A stretch of DNA of 64,000 nucleotides from Gnetum montanum (Eukaryota > Streptophyta > Gnetopsida > Gnetales > Gnetaceae): the NCBI GenBank assembly GCA_015680685.1, contig MNCI01015796.1, forward strand, positions 643,080 to 707,079. Reading direction: 5' to 3'. A program made the position numbers and the translations under genes. Below, piece by piece: positions 22,587 to 33,600 of the stretch. Position 1 is the first letter of the stretch. Each line of letters begins with the position of its first letter. The notes under the pieces are model-generated. The model made no database searches. It was not told where the DNA came from and was given only the letters and a program-made list of their open reading frames with translations.

Positions 22587-23719
22587 TGTTGACCTTTTGG
22601 TAAGTCAAAACCTTAGAGAAAATGGAGAATGTAGAATGTGTTTGTGATTATAGTCTTGTAGGACCATGAAAGAATATAATGAGCAAAGAAATCACATGAA
22701 GATTGAAGACTTTAGAACAAGAGTTCAAAGAACCAAGACTTCAAGAATAAGATCTATGTTAAAATGATGAAATAAAGACTAAAGTAAACAGGATGAGAAC
22801 ATCGATGGAAATAGAGTCTATGAGCCAAATGAATATTTTCTAGGGATTGTCAAGATGCCAAAATGACAAAGGAATGCTTCAAATCTCAAAATGTGTAAGT
22901 AGAGTAGATGTCTCAAGTTGATAGTAGACATTTAACTTGCTAAATAGACGACTCAAGGTAGACGTCTCACTATAGATGTCTCCACTTTTAGGTAGATGTA
23001 TTTTCTACATTAAGGCTTGTTATAGTTAGACATCTCATCTTTAAAATAGATGTCCAAACTAGACATTTAATAGTTTTTGCATGGATTTTGAGGAGTTTTT
23101 GAAAACTCGAAGGGTATAAAACTAAGTGAAATTACTAGGAAATGTGCAAGCATTGTTCATTGAAAGATCTATTCTTGGCTAATCAAGAGAATTTGTCTTT
23201 TTTTTTTTCATTGATTCATCACTTGTGTGTTTTTTATGTAGTGAGCTTCAAGTGCAAGGAATCTTTAAATCAAGTTACAATCTTTCCCTTATCTTTTTCT
23301 TTCTTTCTTTGTAGCCTTGCAATGTTGATGTGCTTCTTATGGAAAGGCATCTTCATTAAGCTTGTTGAGACCTTGTAATGCTGAGTGTTTTTGTAGTGAA
23401 AAAATACTATGGTATGGAGATCACATTTGTAAAGGTTGTGAGATCCTTTAAACTAGATTTTGAGCTTGTAAAGACCTTGCAAGGTTGAGTGGTTTTGCAA
23501 TAACAAAACACTCCAAAGAGAAGCTCAAATCTTGTAAAGGTTGTGATGTTCTTCAAACCACATTTTTGAAGCAACAACATCTAGAGGTGTGCATGGATTC
23601 TACCCTCTAAGTGTGGACTACCCAAGTTAGTGATCTGTGGAAAAATTGTATTTTTTAAATGGCTACAGTGATTTTAATTGGGAAACTTATTTAATTCCCC
23701 TTTTAGTTCTTGATCCTCA
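22587..23719 (+). repeat. Copia-like element 3' LTR
   Basis: It starts TGTTGACC and ends CCTCA. It matches the left LTR throughout, including the 104-bp duplication (23358 and 23462) and the palindrome array. Confidence 0.85.
22905..23069. repeat. Phased palindrome array in the copia 3' LTR
   Basis: TAGAYRTCTC-type copies start at 22905, 22925, 22945, 22959, 22973, 22993, 23027, 23047 and about 23060. Spacings are 20, 20, 14, 14, 20, 34, 20 and 13. The copy at 22959 is a perfect palindrome. More copies are kept here than in the left LTR, but the 20 and 14 steps are the same. Confidence 0.85.
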
Positions 23720-24028
23720 TATAGGATGATCATAAGTGATGTGGGTCAAGTTCTAGAGGCCAAAATAGACTCCCCAAAATGCTTACCCATTGCTCCCATT
23801 GAATTATATCATCAAAAAGTCAAAAAGAAACATTATGCTTCCTAGATCACGAATACCACATGAGATAAGAAAGATAAATATCCTTCACAAGATGGCTAGA
23901 AAAATGGTATGATATACTTGGTTCCTAATGTTTCTGAGTGTGTTTCAAGGAGTTTAAGATGTTCCTATGGTTAAATAGGACCTATGTAGACTTCAATTTT
24001 AGTGGCTTTTTTGTCATGCTTGTAGGTG
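23720..24028. other. Spacer with flank repeat; no gene
   Basis: The first 75 bases resemble the left flank of the copia element (17580-17650). The remainder shows no coding signal. Confidence 0.4.
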
Positions 24029-24336
24029 AGACGTCTTGGATTTTGGTAAGATGTCTCAGGGAACTAGAAGACATTTGGGGGAAAGATGGGATGCCTTAGC
24101 AAGTTGGAAGGCATCTTGGCTTGAGCTAGGATGTCTTAGGTAAGACATCTTAAGATTGAGAAGACATCTTATTTTGGGAAGAGATGTCTTACACTTGAAG
24201 GAGATGTCTTAGTAGAGATGTCTTGAAACATGAAGAGATGTCTAAGGTGCAATGGAGATGTCTTTTCCATAAGTGAGACATCTTTCTCAAATTCTTAGTA
24301 TGTGGAAGGGACATTTGGTAGAGGTCTAGGATGTCT
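24029..24336. repeat. Long phased array of AGACGTCT-type palindromes
   Basis: Sixteen copies of the 8-mer AGAYRTCT or one- to two-base variants start at 24029, 24049, 24069, 24089, 24109, 24129, 24143, 24162, 24182, 24202, 24216, 24236, 24256, 24276, 24309 and 24329. Steps are almost all 20 or 14 bp (one 19, one 33). The first is the perfect palindrome. The spacers differ from one another, so this is not a simple tandem duplication still visible as such. Motif and phasing match the arrays in the copia LTRs, so it may be part of a related LTR. The function is unknown. Confidence 0.85.
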
Positions 24337-25338
24337 TGTTCAGTGGGAAAACACCAAGAAATATTAGGAAAAATACTAAAATGAAGAAAATGAGTAGGGA
24401 ATCCATAGGAATAAGAATAGACATCTCAAGAATAAACCAAGACTGATACAAAACTCAAATTGACAAATACCATATTGATAGAACTAGTAAAATAAGATAC
24501 AAGTTGGAACCATAAAATTAGTTAAAGATGTTAAGCCTGAGGCTAGTTACTCTACCTCAAAAAAATGAGTTGCAATGAAGATTAGACTATAATGCATGAA
24601 ACTGAATGTTAAGGATTCTAATAATCACAAAGAAGGAAGAAAAAACTAATGAGAAAGAGAAATCATTGCCAAGGAGAGAGAGGAGTTTATACTTTAATAC
24701 AAGATTACAAACTTTAACCAATATAGAGACAATAGGTTACAATGCATGATAACTGGAAAAGTACAATTTAAGTCTAATAGGTAATAGAAAATCTTTGATT
24801 GTCATAGGAAAAGAAAATAGAAGCAAAAATTTGTGCAAGTTATCAAAAGTATGATATTTTTTCAACAACTCCATGTTCTAGTTCATAGCATGTGCCACCT
24901 TCCATCAACTTGTTCTTAGCAAGAGACACCAAAAAATTAGTAGCATCCAAATCCAAAAGTTCAATAGAATAATATTAACAAATATATTGGTAAATACCAA
25001 AACAAGAATTTAAAAGAGAAATATTTTAAAATGGAAAGATCATAGAAATATAAGACAAGTTAAATAAATTACTAAAAGATTTCATAATATAATAGAGCAT
25101 AATCATTATTTTTTTAATGTGATGAAATAAAAACCTTCACAAGACTCAAATCAACAAAGATTAATAGAAGATAAAGATACATAAGGTATTAAAAATATTG
25201 GCCATTACATTCTTTCCTTCTTTAAGAATCTTCCTCTTGGAAGATTAGAGAAGAAATCATATCTTTGCCTAGGTCATGTTGAGCTTCTAGAAAGTTGTAT
25301 ACTCTTGGAGCTACAACTCCTTCTTTTCCTTGAGGAAC
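24337..25338. other. AT-rich DNA downstream of the minus-strand gag
   Basis: No RT, protease or integrase motif was found on the minus strand, where pol of the adjacent gypsy element would be expected. One isolated AGACATCT lies at 24419. Probably decayed or deleted retroelement sequence. Confidence 0.4.
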
Positions 25339-26265
25339 TCACATGATACTATACACTTTACCTCTAGAATTATTATTGAAGGACTTCTTATCCCTATTTA
25401 GCTTAGGAAAAACTACCTTAATGTAACATAGTTCCTTATAATAAAAACATGTTCTTATCTTACCTTGGCCCTTTGGTTGGTAATAAGTTGGAAATTTCAT
25501 ACATGGTTCCTCTTCCTCCATTCTTGGGACCTTATTTCTCCTCTCATTAATCTTAGTTGGAGCCTTCATTTTCTTTATCTTCTTGGCTATTCCATCTTGT
25601 CCTTCATCTTCCATTTGGTCCCTCTCCACTCATAGTGCTTGTATTCATGTCTTTTCATACCTTGTTATGATAAAAGCTGACAAATGTTATTTTATGAATG
25701 ATCTTAGGCCCTTTAAAAACCTTCTGGCACATGATTTATCATCTTTCAAAACATAAAGAACATACTCAATCAACTCACAAAACTTTCTATCATAATCATG
25801 GACTATCATATTACTTTGCATCAATGTATAAAACTCATCTTCTTTATTTTTACAATAGGTCTTAATGGCATAGTAATCCTCTACCTTATTCTTGGAGTCA
25901 TCCCATGTTAGATTATTTGTTTCCCATTCTTTAACTTAAAGCAAATTATTCCACCAACATCTAGTAGCATCTTCAAGTTGGTAAACAGCTAGCCTTATCT
26001 TTTGGGTTGGTGTGTAATTGAAAACACCAAAATCCTTCTTCATCTTCTCCATACACTCATAGGTGATTATTGGATCATTAGTTCCTTTCAATGTAGGTGG
26101 GATTAGCTTTCTAAACTCTCCAACAAGCCTTTGGTTGCTAAGCTTTGTGCTTGTGCCTCCACCTTGGCTACTCCCATTGCTCAACAAATTCACTAGTCTT
26201 TGAAGCAATTATTGTTGCACATTGTTGAAAATTTCCTCTTCACTTTCTCTTCTTCTTGGATGCAT
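25339..26265 (-). pseudogene. Ty3/gypsy gag remnant (minus strand)
   Basis: On the minus strand the reading starts at ATG 26265-26263 (MHPRRRESEEEIFNNVQQ). It meets a TAA where CAA would be expected, and continues in frame to about 25936 with FRKLIPPTLKGTNDP and YQLEDATRCWW, the usual capsid pattern of plant Ty3/gypsy gag. A separate piece at 25629-25339 holds CFYYKELCYIKVVF, a zinc knuckle in which several of the metal-binding residues have been lost. It lies just downstream of a primer site and LTR. Stops and the broken knuckle make it non-functional. Confidence 0.75.
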
Positions 26266-26306
26266 TTGCAAAAACTAACATATCCAATTAGTGATCGAGA
26301 AACCAT

Positions 26307-26318
26307 GCTTTGAAACCA
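26307..26318 (-). other. Primer-binding site, initiator-Met type (minus-strand gypsy)
   Basis: On the minus strand this reads TGGTTTCAAAGC, 10 of 12 matches to TGGTATCAGAGC. It sits between the LTR and the gag start. Confidence 0.65.
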
Positions 26319-26818
26319 ACTTTTCATACCACAATATTTAATACTTAGATATTCCAAGTTTAATTACATAAGTCTTATAGCATGGGAATGTGGTGTCATA
26401 ATGCTTATAATCAAAAGAAAATAATTACCATAAGAATTATAAATATTAACAAAAATATATGGTTAAATAATAACACATTAGAGTATGTTAAGCAACAATT
26501 CCATTATCCATAAACCATAACTGAATCTTATAGCATAACATGTTTGTACCCTCAAAAGAGAGTTGATGATATCCAATATTATAGAAGCTAAAATACATCA
26601 TGATCATCATGACCACATATCAAAATCTAAAAGGATAAAGAAAAGCTTTAAAGATCCAGGTTCATCTTCATTAAGCACTTGGCTCCTACTACTTGAGTCT
26701 GCATTGACACATGCAGGAAGGATTAGAAACCTTCTAGTAGAGCTAACCACCTTGGTGCACCTAGAATGAGTTGATAGATGGGACACATGCTACATAAGAA
26801 ACCATCTCAAAAATCCAT
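26319..26818 (-). repeat. 5' LTR of the minus-strand gypsy element, truncated
   Basis: It matches 6730-7215 almost end to end. On the minus strand it precedes the primer site and gag. The match stops near 26818, where plus-strand Tat-like gag sequence starts, so one element has cut the other. Confidence 0.65.
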
Positions 26819-29095
26819 TGCTAAGTCCCATCTATTAGCCATATTTAAGGGAGTAGTTAATGACTTCATCAAGTTCAAGCTCTACTACCTTGACCTGTGG
26901 TTCCTTAGCTAGACATTTTTGTAAACTAAAAATATAGAAGATGCTATGGAGGCCAGTCATGATTTGGCCTACATAGCATACAAAAATCAACATACACAAA
27001 GAGAAAAAGAGAGAGAGAAAAAAACAAAACAATACAACCATAGCAACTATGACCAAAGAAACAAAGACTACAAGCCAGGGGCCAAGGGCCAACCCACCTA
27101 AAGCTTCCACTAATGACTGCAATAACCAACCATCAACATTTGGATCCTTTGCATCAAGTACAGCTAGGCCAGATTTTGAGTGAAAAGACTATAGTAAATA
27201 CAAAACCTTATTTATGAAACCATTTGAGTTACTAGACCAACTATTAATAAGTGGGCACATGCAATACAAATAAATGACCAAAGCTGCTTGAAGGAAATAC
27301 AAGCGGGTATGTGAAATAGCCAAGGACCCCACTCAAGCAACAAAGGATGATCCCCAATTATCTAAGTACTTTAAGTTAGAATGCTTTTGCCATTATCATC
27401 AACTGCCTAATCATGACATAGAATTTTGCCTTGCACTAAAGGATGACCTACAAAGGATGATAGATAAGGGGGAGCTAGTCTTACATGCTTCCAACCTAGT
27501 TCAACCACAAAACTAGATGATGCAAGTCTACAAAGACACATTGAATGCTAATGATAGCCCTTATGTTATTTCAGCATTCAACATTGATAATAGTTTGAGA
27601 CCTGCAAGAAAAACCATTCATGATCCAAGTATTCCCTTGTGATGAAAGGGCTTCTTTAGCCTCCTTCAGCTCAAGATCCTCCTTCATCATAAGAGTACCA
27701 TCACGAGTATCTTGGAGGGATCCTTTTGTCATTAGGGTACCTTAGCCTAACATAATCCAATTGATTGTAGCCTAAAAAACTATGCAATGACTACCTATGG
27801 TGGCTAATGCTACTACATCTTCCTTACAACCAATGGCTGACAACCAAAGAACTTTAGCCAAACAAAGGAGGAAGCATAAGCAAAGGGCAACTAACAAGGG
27901 TGACAAGTAGATGGTGGCATGAAAGGAAGTGGGTCCATAGAAGCCCACTTCCATGTAGGCCATACCCATGACCTCCTTTGCTCAAACCACTTCAAGCAAT
28001 AAGCCATAGGAGGATCAAGAAGTCCATAACTAGAACAACAAGAAAAAACCCCAAAAACCATGACCTCCTTTGCTCAAACCACTTCAACCAATAAGCATTT
28101 TATGGGTCATGGAGGAAGCAAAGCATAACTGGAGAGATAAGTCCATAGCCAATGATAAAATCTTCCTTCGTGCAATGGTCCAAGTTAAGAAATCCCTCAA
28201 GTAAAAGAATATAACCTTAAGCTTATATGACTTCATCATGAATTTTTCCATACATCATGAGGAATTAGTCGAAATGTTGAATTCTATCCCTGTTAGTGAG
28301 GACATCCCTATGAATGAGGAAGCCATCCATGTATTGATGGTTCCTCCCTCACTAAGAGGAGAAAAATCAACACCTCTAATATTTTGTGATAGCAAAATTA
28401 AAGTTAATCCCAAAAATGGTGAAGTAACTAGGATTTCTTTGTTCATAACCATATGTGTAGGGAAATTTAAAGTACATTGGGTGCATGTTGATGATGGAGC
28501 CATAACTAACATCATACCATGCATCATCATTGAATGTTTGGGCCTACCTAAGCAAATACAACCTAAAACCATCATAGATCTTAACTTCTTCAATGGACCA
28601 AACATTGTCATGAAGGGGTATATCTCCTTGGATTTTGTGGCAGGAAAGAAATTCCCCACAACTAGGAATTTCTTGGTGGTGGAGGAGACACTAGGATTTA
28701 ACCTTATCTTGGGAAGATCTTTGTTGGCTCAATTACAAGCTTTGTCCTCACCCATCCATTAAGAAATTCATCCTCCTTACAAGTCAAGTGAAATCATCAT
28801 TCATGGTGATAATGTGGTTCCCCTGGTTTTCAACGACGTAAACATAGAGTAAGGGTCTAAAGTGGAGTTTCAATAAGAAGCTCCCAACCATGAAATCAAA
28901 TAGCCTAAAAGAGATCAACAATACAAGAAAGCCAATGATGATAATTATTAGAAATGGGATGCATTTAGGGATGAACTCCCTTTTAATATCATCAATGAAG
29001 GGAATGGTGAATATAAGATTATGCAGAATAGACCTTACTCATTCCATAATCTTGTAAAGATTAGGAAGAACCTATATAAGTGTAGTTCACCTTAA
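26819..29095 (+). pseudogene. Tat-like Ty3/gypsy gag-protease remnant
   Basis: Plus-strand readings with frequent stops show the C-terminal part of gag (about 26830-27250, including HDLAYIAYKNQHTQREKE). An RNA-binding motif CHYHQLPNHDIEFC of the C-x2-H-x4-H-x4-C type, as in Tat/Ogre gag, is encoded around 27388-27429. The longest open piece (28238-28762, 174 codons) is a retropepsin-like domain: VHVDDGAITNIIP is the active-site loop (DDG in place of DSG or DTG) and LILGRSLL the C-terminal ILGR box. Reading fades out near 29095. RT of the same type appears only at 40.9 kb. The 5' end is lost at the minus-strand LTR. Confidence 0.75.
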
Positions 29096-29259
29096 TATTT
29101 TCATCCCATGGCCTTATAACCAAATTCACTGATATCCATGTTTTTTTATACCTTTTATTATGTACTTTTTTTTACTCTTTATGCATGTAGCCCAAGTTTC
29201 GAGTTTTCATTCTTACTTATTTAGTACAACCTTTCTCATGTTATAGACATCAAAAAAAG

Positions 29260-29700
29260 GCTTAAAACATAAAATTGCCAAAACAATGGTCTACTAAGAC
29301 CTTAGACTAGCATCATGACTTGCCATTACCTTAAATTAGCAAAGACAATCACACAACATGATCCTCCATGGCCTTAAACTAGTAAAATTATAGTCTGTTA
29401 AGAATCTAAACTAGTGTCATAGTCCACTAAGACATTAAACTAGCATCATAACCCACCATGACCTTAAACTAGCAAAGATAATCATACAACATGACCCACC
29501 ATAGCCTTAAATTGGCAAAATTACAGTCTGCTAAGACTCTAAATTGGTGTCATAGTCTGCTAAGACTTTAAATTGGTAATATGGCCCACCATGGCCTTAA
29601 ACTGGCAATGTAGCTACAATCACACATCAAGGTTTGCTATGGCCTTAAACTAGTAACACAATATAACTTGTACCCATGATGGCCTAAAACTAGCAAACAT
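29260..29700. repeat. Hierarchical short tandem repeat (about 33-bp subunits, 134-bp unit)
   Basis: The core CCTTAAACTAGCAA, with variants, recurs about every 33 bases, commonly preceded by CCACYAAGR or CCACCATGR. Whole blocks repeat at 134 bp: compare the start at 29323 with that at 29457, which agree over more than 120 bases. The same core reappears at 40230-40580. Confidence 0.75.
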
Positions 29701-30419
29701 CATATTTATTATTATACTTATTTTTGTTTAGCCTATTATCACATTGATTAGCCATTTAATGTTATAACCAAAATGTCAACATAGCCATTCTCAATGTTCA
29801 CAACATTTACAACATTGACTAAAAATATAGATATATATAGCCAAAAATAAAACAAAAATTTAAATTTAAAGTGTCCATAACATACATAGGCATGACCACG
29901 TTGTGTGGAAAAAATGTCAAAAAAATAATAATCTTCTATAACATATTCTTGGCTAATCATAGCCATAAAAAAATTAGCCAAACAAGCTAAGCTAATGGAG
30001 GCTACTGAGTGGCATTTGGAGGGGGAAGTGGCAGATGATTTCCATCCTCACTGTAGGGGCCAATAATGTCTCTTGAGGCCTAAAGAAACAATAGATAGCT
30101 AGTTAGTAACCTAAAGCCAAAATCATGACTTAAAACAAAAACTAAAATATAAAATATATCAAACTTGTGGAGATTATAGATCCATTACTTTAGGAGATAA
30201 ATGTGGAAGGCCTTCCTCCAAATGATGGAGGATTTGGTCCTCTATCATGTTAATCCAATCAACATTTCCAAGATCAACACCAGAAAGAATGTTAGCCCTA
30301 TCTACTATAGTCCAAGTACGTGGCTCCTAGGTAATAGTAGCTATAGAGGTCTTTCTTGTAGTAGTGGTAATCTAAGTAGTAGGACATTGCTCCATCATGA
30401 GAGTACTTTCAAAAAGTGG
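29701..30419. other. AT-rich DNA, no supported gene
   Basis: No coding or repeat structure was recognised, apart from a run of short frames typical of AT-rich DNA. Confidence 0.35.
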
Positions 30420-33400
30420 ATAAACACTCTTCACCTAGATCCCCTAGATGAATAGCTCTTTCTTGCATCATGCAACTAACTTCTCCTTGAGCCACTTAAG
30501 GTAGGCCCCATGATCTACCATGTACTATTGCTTATAGACCTTTTGTTTCTTACCCCACTCTAGGACCCAAGCGTAATGATATTTCCAATCCTCAACCTTC
30601 TGGGAGATGAGGTCCATCTACATATGTTGTTCTACCATCTCTCATAGGATTGCTACCTTGTCTTGAATGACATGCTAGTAGTAGGTCCATGTGAACTCCT
30701 TAGTCTAAAAATCCCATAAGTTAGTCACTTGGGTCTCTACAAATGTACTCTTGGAGATCTCTAATAGTTTTTCCTTATTTCTATGTATTTTCCCTTTAGT
30801 CCACAACTTCCTTCCATAAGGATTTGTTGGACCTCTCTAGCTCCCATCATGTTTTTCAACGCAACATTGCTAGATCATTAGTAGTCTTGTACAACTTCAA
30901 GGATACACTAGATACATCAAATAGAATCTTAGGTAAGGAGTCAATCTCCATGTCTCTACTGGGGTCCCATTCCATATAAGGCGCTACAAAAACCATGAAA
31001 TATAATCATAAACATTATGTATAATCTAAAATAGCCATGACAAAAGCATAACCTATAGCATAGATAAGCAACTAAGGCACATAAAACAAAGTTCTTACCT
31101 ATCTTGAGTATAAATTATTACAACCAGTCAATGATATCCTTAGCCAACCAACACATGAACTCCACCTTGTATGGAGTCTCCACCCATGATTTCACATGAA
31201 ACATAGGGACAAGTGCTTGCACTGGTGACTCAAGACCTACTATAAGCATAACAATCATTGAATGGTTAGGATGAAGACAAAAAATAAACTATAAGATATA
31301 ACAAAAATATTAAGTCATGGGCATAACTAGCTCCTCCTCCTTTTTCTCCTCTAGGATGATGATGGGGGATGTACCTGATACCACCTTAGCAAGCAAGAAA
31401 TATAGATCATTTATATTTGCATCAGCAAACCCTTCAACATTAGGTTTCTTTAGGAGCATCTGTTCTGCATGCCTTTGTGTTGCTCTCTAGCATCTTAGGC
31501 TACCATAGCCTGATGCTTGTCTACAATCATAGCACATAGAAAATTAGTTAAATATGAAACCAAAAAGTAGCCATAAGCTTTAAACCATTAAATAGCCAAA
31601 CTTAAACAAAGAATACTTGTGACTGCTTGTTGTGATAGTCTAAGCTTAAACCTAAGCTTATTTGGGGTAGTTTGGTCTAATGCTGGTGGTGCTTCCATCA
31701 TGGGCCTCTTAAGTTTCTCTATGGAAACCCCTTCAGCCTTCCTACATAGTTGTTTGACCTTTAGGATGCTCGCTAGGAACATGAGAGGCTCCTCATCATC
31801 TATGCTATTAGGGGACTCACACTACCTGACATTAAGATCCTTAGTGGTAATGGATAACATATCATCAATTCCCTTTGGTGGATTCTAAGCTTGCACCATT
31901 GAATAATTATGCTGTATCCAAGGCTTAGAAAGGTGGCTTAGGTCTTGGGGAATCCATCACCCATTCCTATACACCACTAGAAATTTTACAAACCTCTTCA
32001 AAGAACCCGTAAAAAAAGTAAAATTCATGTGGATTATTATAGAGGTATTTACATGAAATCTAAGGATCTCCTCCTAAATCCCAACAGCCAAAGCAGTTGC
32101 CCAGTTAAAACTAGTACCATCCATCAAGACCTTCTTAAAGGTGTACCCTTATGCAATGTCGATCATCTTCTTTTGCAACAGTAGTTTAGGAAATGCATGA
32201 GACCTAAACAAAGGATATGATTCCTTTACATTAGGATTCATGAAGCCATCCATGGGAATTTTTGAGTGGTACATGTTGACACCAAGCCACTCCAAAACTT
32301 CCTTGGTATGGCCTAATTTCTTCACTATCCTAGTGGGAACCTTTGCCCTATTAGCAAGGACACCAAACAAGTTTCAAAAGAGGCCTTCATCGATATCAAT
32401 GTTAACCTTCACATCTCAAATGATGGTGCTAAAATGACTAGCCTTCTCATTGAAGGAATCGATGACATGCAACATATCTATATTAGGGATGGAAGGAATG
32501 GGTGCCATGAATTTATCAAGCAAACTTGCACGTTGGATGTTTGTTTAAAGGTACCCAAGTGCCTATTCCCTTTGCCACTCTTGTGCTAGTATCACCTCAC
32601 CAAACTTCAAGATGAGAGTATCCTCATGACATGATCCTAAAAGTGGTATGGTGACATCAGCAAAGGTGGAAGGTCCTACAAAGCAACAACTAAATTTTAG
32701 CATCAACATAAGAAGCTCTAATGACTAGTCAAAGAAATAGAACAATTAGAACATTCGTAACAATAAAACATTAGAAGCCATAGCATTTATTTTACCTTTC
32801 ATTTTCTTCTTCAAGGTGGTTTAAGTGGAGGTTCCAATTGCAAGGGTTTGATCCATGGAGTTAACGAAATCTACCCACTAGTTATGCATCATCTCATCAT
32901 CCTTGCACTTCTTGTATACAAGATTGAACCTTGTAGCATAGGCATCAAAGTCTTCTCTTCAATGTTGACACAATAGTTCAAATCTAGGGGTCCTTGGTGA
33001 ATTCATCAAGGGTAGTTTGAGCCACTACTAAGGTTTGATCGTTAATGAGAAAGCCTTGATCATTGACCTTGTACCTGTAAGAATTTTATAAGACCAATGA
33101 AGTTAGGAAAGGTATTTTAGCCAAAACAGCTAGAAAAACATGAAAGCACTATACCAACTATGCTTACCTTGGTAGATGATACATGATACTAGGTGAGTTC
33201 TAGAATAGTATGTGGGCTCTATGAACCACAATCAGAGTATTGTTAGCATTGTACTTTCTATACTCTAGCATCATCTAGATCTCTGTAAGGTAACGTGGAT
33301 AGATAGCGTTTGCTATTCCCCCTGATGTCCTAGAAGGTGGGTTGTCAATGATAAACTTGACAATTAAGCTAGATGCCCAAGGAAACAATGTCTCCACTAT

Positions 33401-33600
33401 GGCCCCAGCCACATCTACGAACAAGTGTGACCACAACATCACACTAAAGTTTTGTAGATTATAGATAAGGAATTCCCTTATCCCAGGTTTGAACCATAGT
33501 AATAGCTTCGCCAAAGGCATATTGAGGAGAGGTGTATTGGTTTTGGGTTGAAAAATGTAGCACAAAATGCCTACCAAATCCATGATGATGAGGATGGACT
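30420..33600 (-). pseudogene. Degenerate long minus-strand frame of unknown function
   Basis: Read on the minus strand, coding-like pieces follow one another from 33583 to about 30420, broken by stops and frameshifts. The first open piece (33583-33275, 102 codons) is rich in aromatic and hydrophobic residues. Middle pieces include 32370-32149 (KVPTRIVKKLGHTKEVLEWL) and 31782-31588. The end, about 30900-30420, reads as a charged, probably coiled-coil region (QDKVAILxEMVEQH, then YLKWLKEKLVA). I do not recognise the family. It lies antisense to the gag-protease on one side and the RT on the other. Antisense frames are known in some Tat-lineage elements, though not in this position. The layout, a globular N-terminal part then coiled coil, recalls the accessory frame of element B. 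Confidence 0.45.

Larger units (their letters stand above)
17671..23719 (+). mobile_element. Gag-only Ty1/copia-like LTR retrotransposon
   Basis: Two LTRs of about 1.1 kb (17671-18777, 22587-23719) flank an interior with an initiator-Met-type primer site, a gag remnant with an intact zinc knuckle, and a polypurine tract. No integrase, RT or RNase H motif could be found between 20340 and 22570, so the copy lacks pol or holds one too decayed to read. The copia assignment rests on the gag pattern, primer type and tract. The flanking pentamers TATGA and TATAG match only in part, so a target duplication is not proven. Confidence 0.8.

Noticed and set aside
24029-24336. CRISPR-like array
   Set aside because: Repeats of 8 bp with 12-base spacers in plant retroelement DNA do not fit any CRISPR; no cas genes are present.
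26835-27122. Minus-strand hydrophobic frame of 95 codons
   Set aside because: It lies antisense to the Tat-like gag reading, which has recognisable family motifs.
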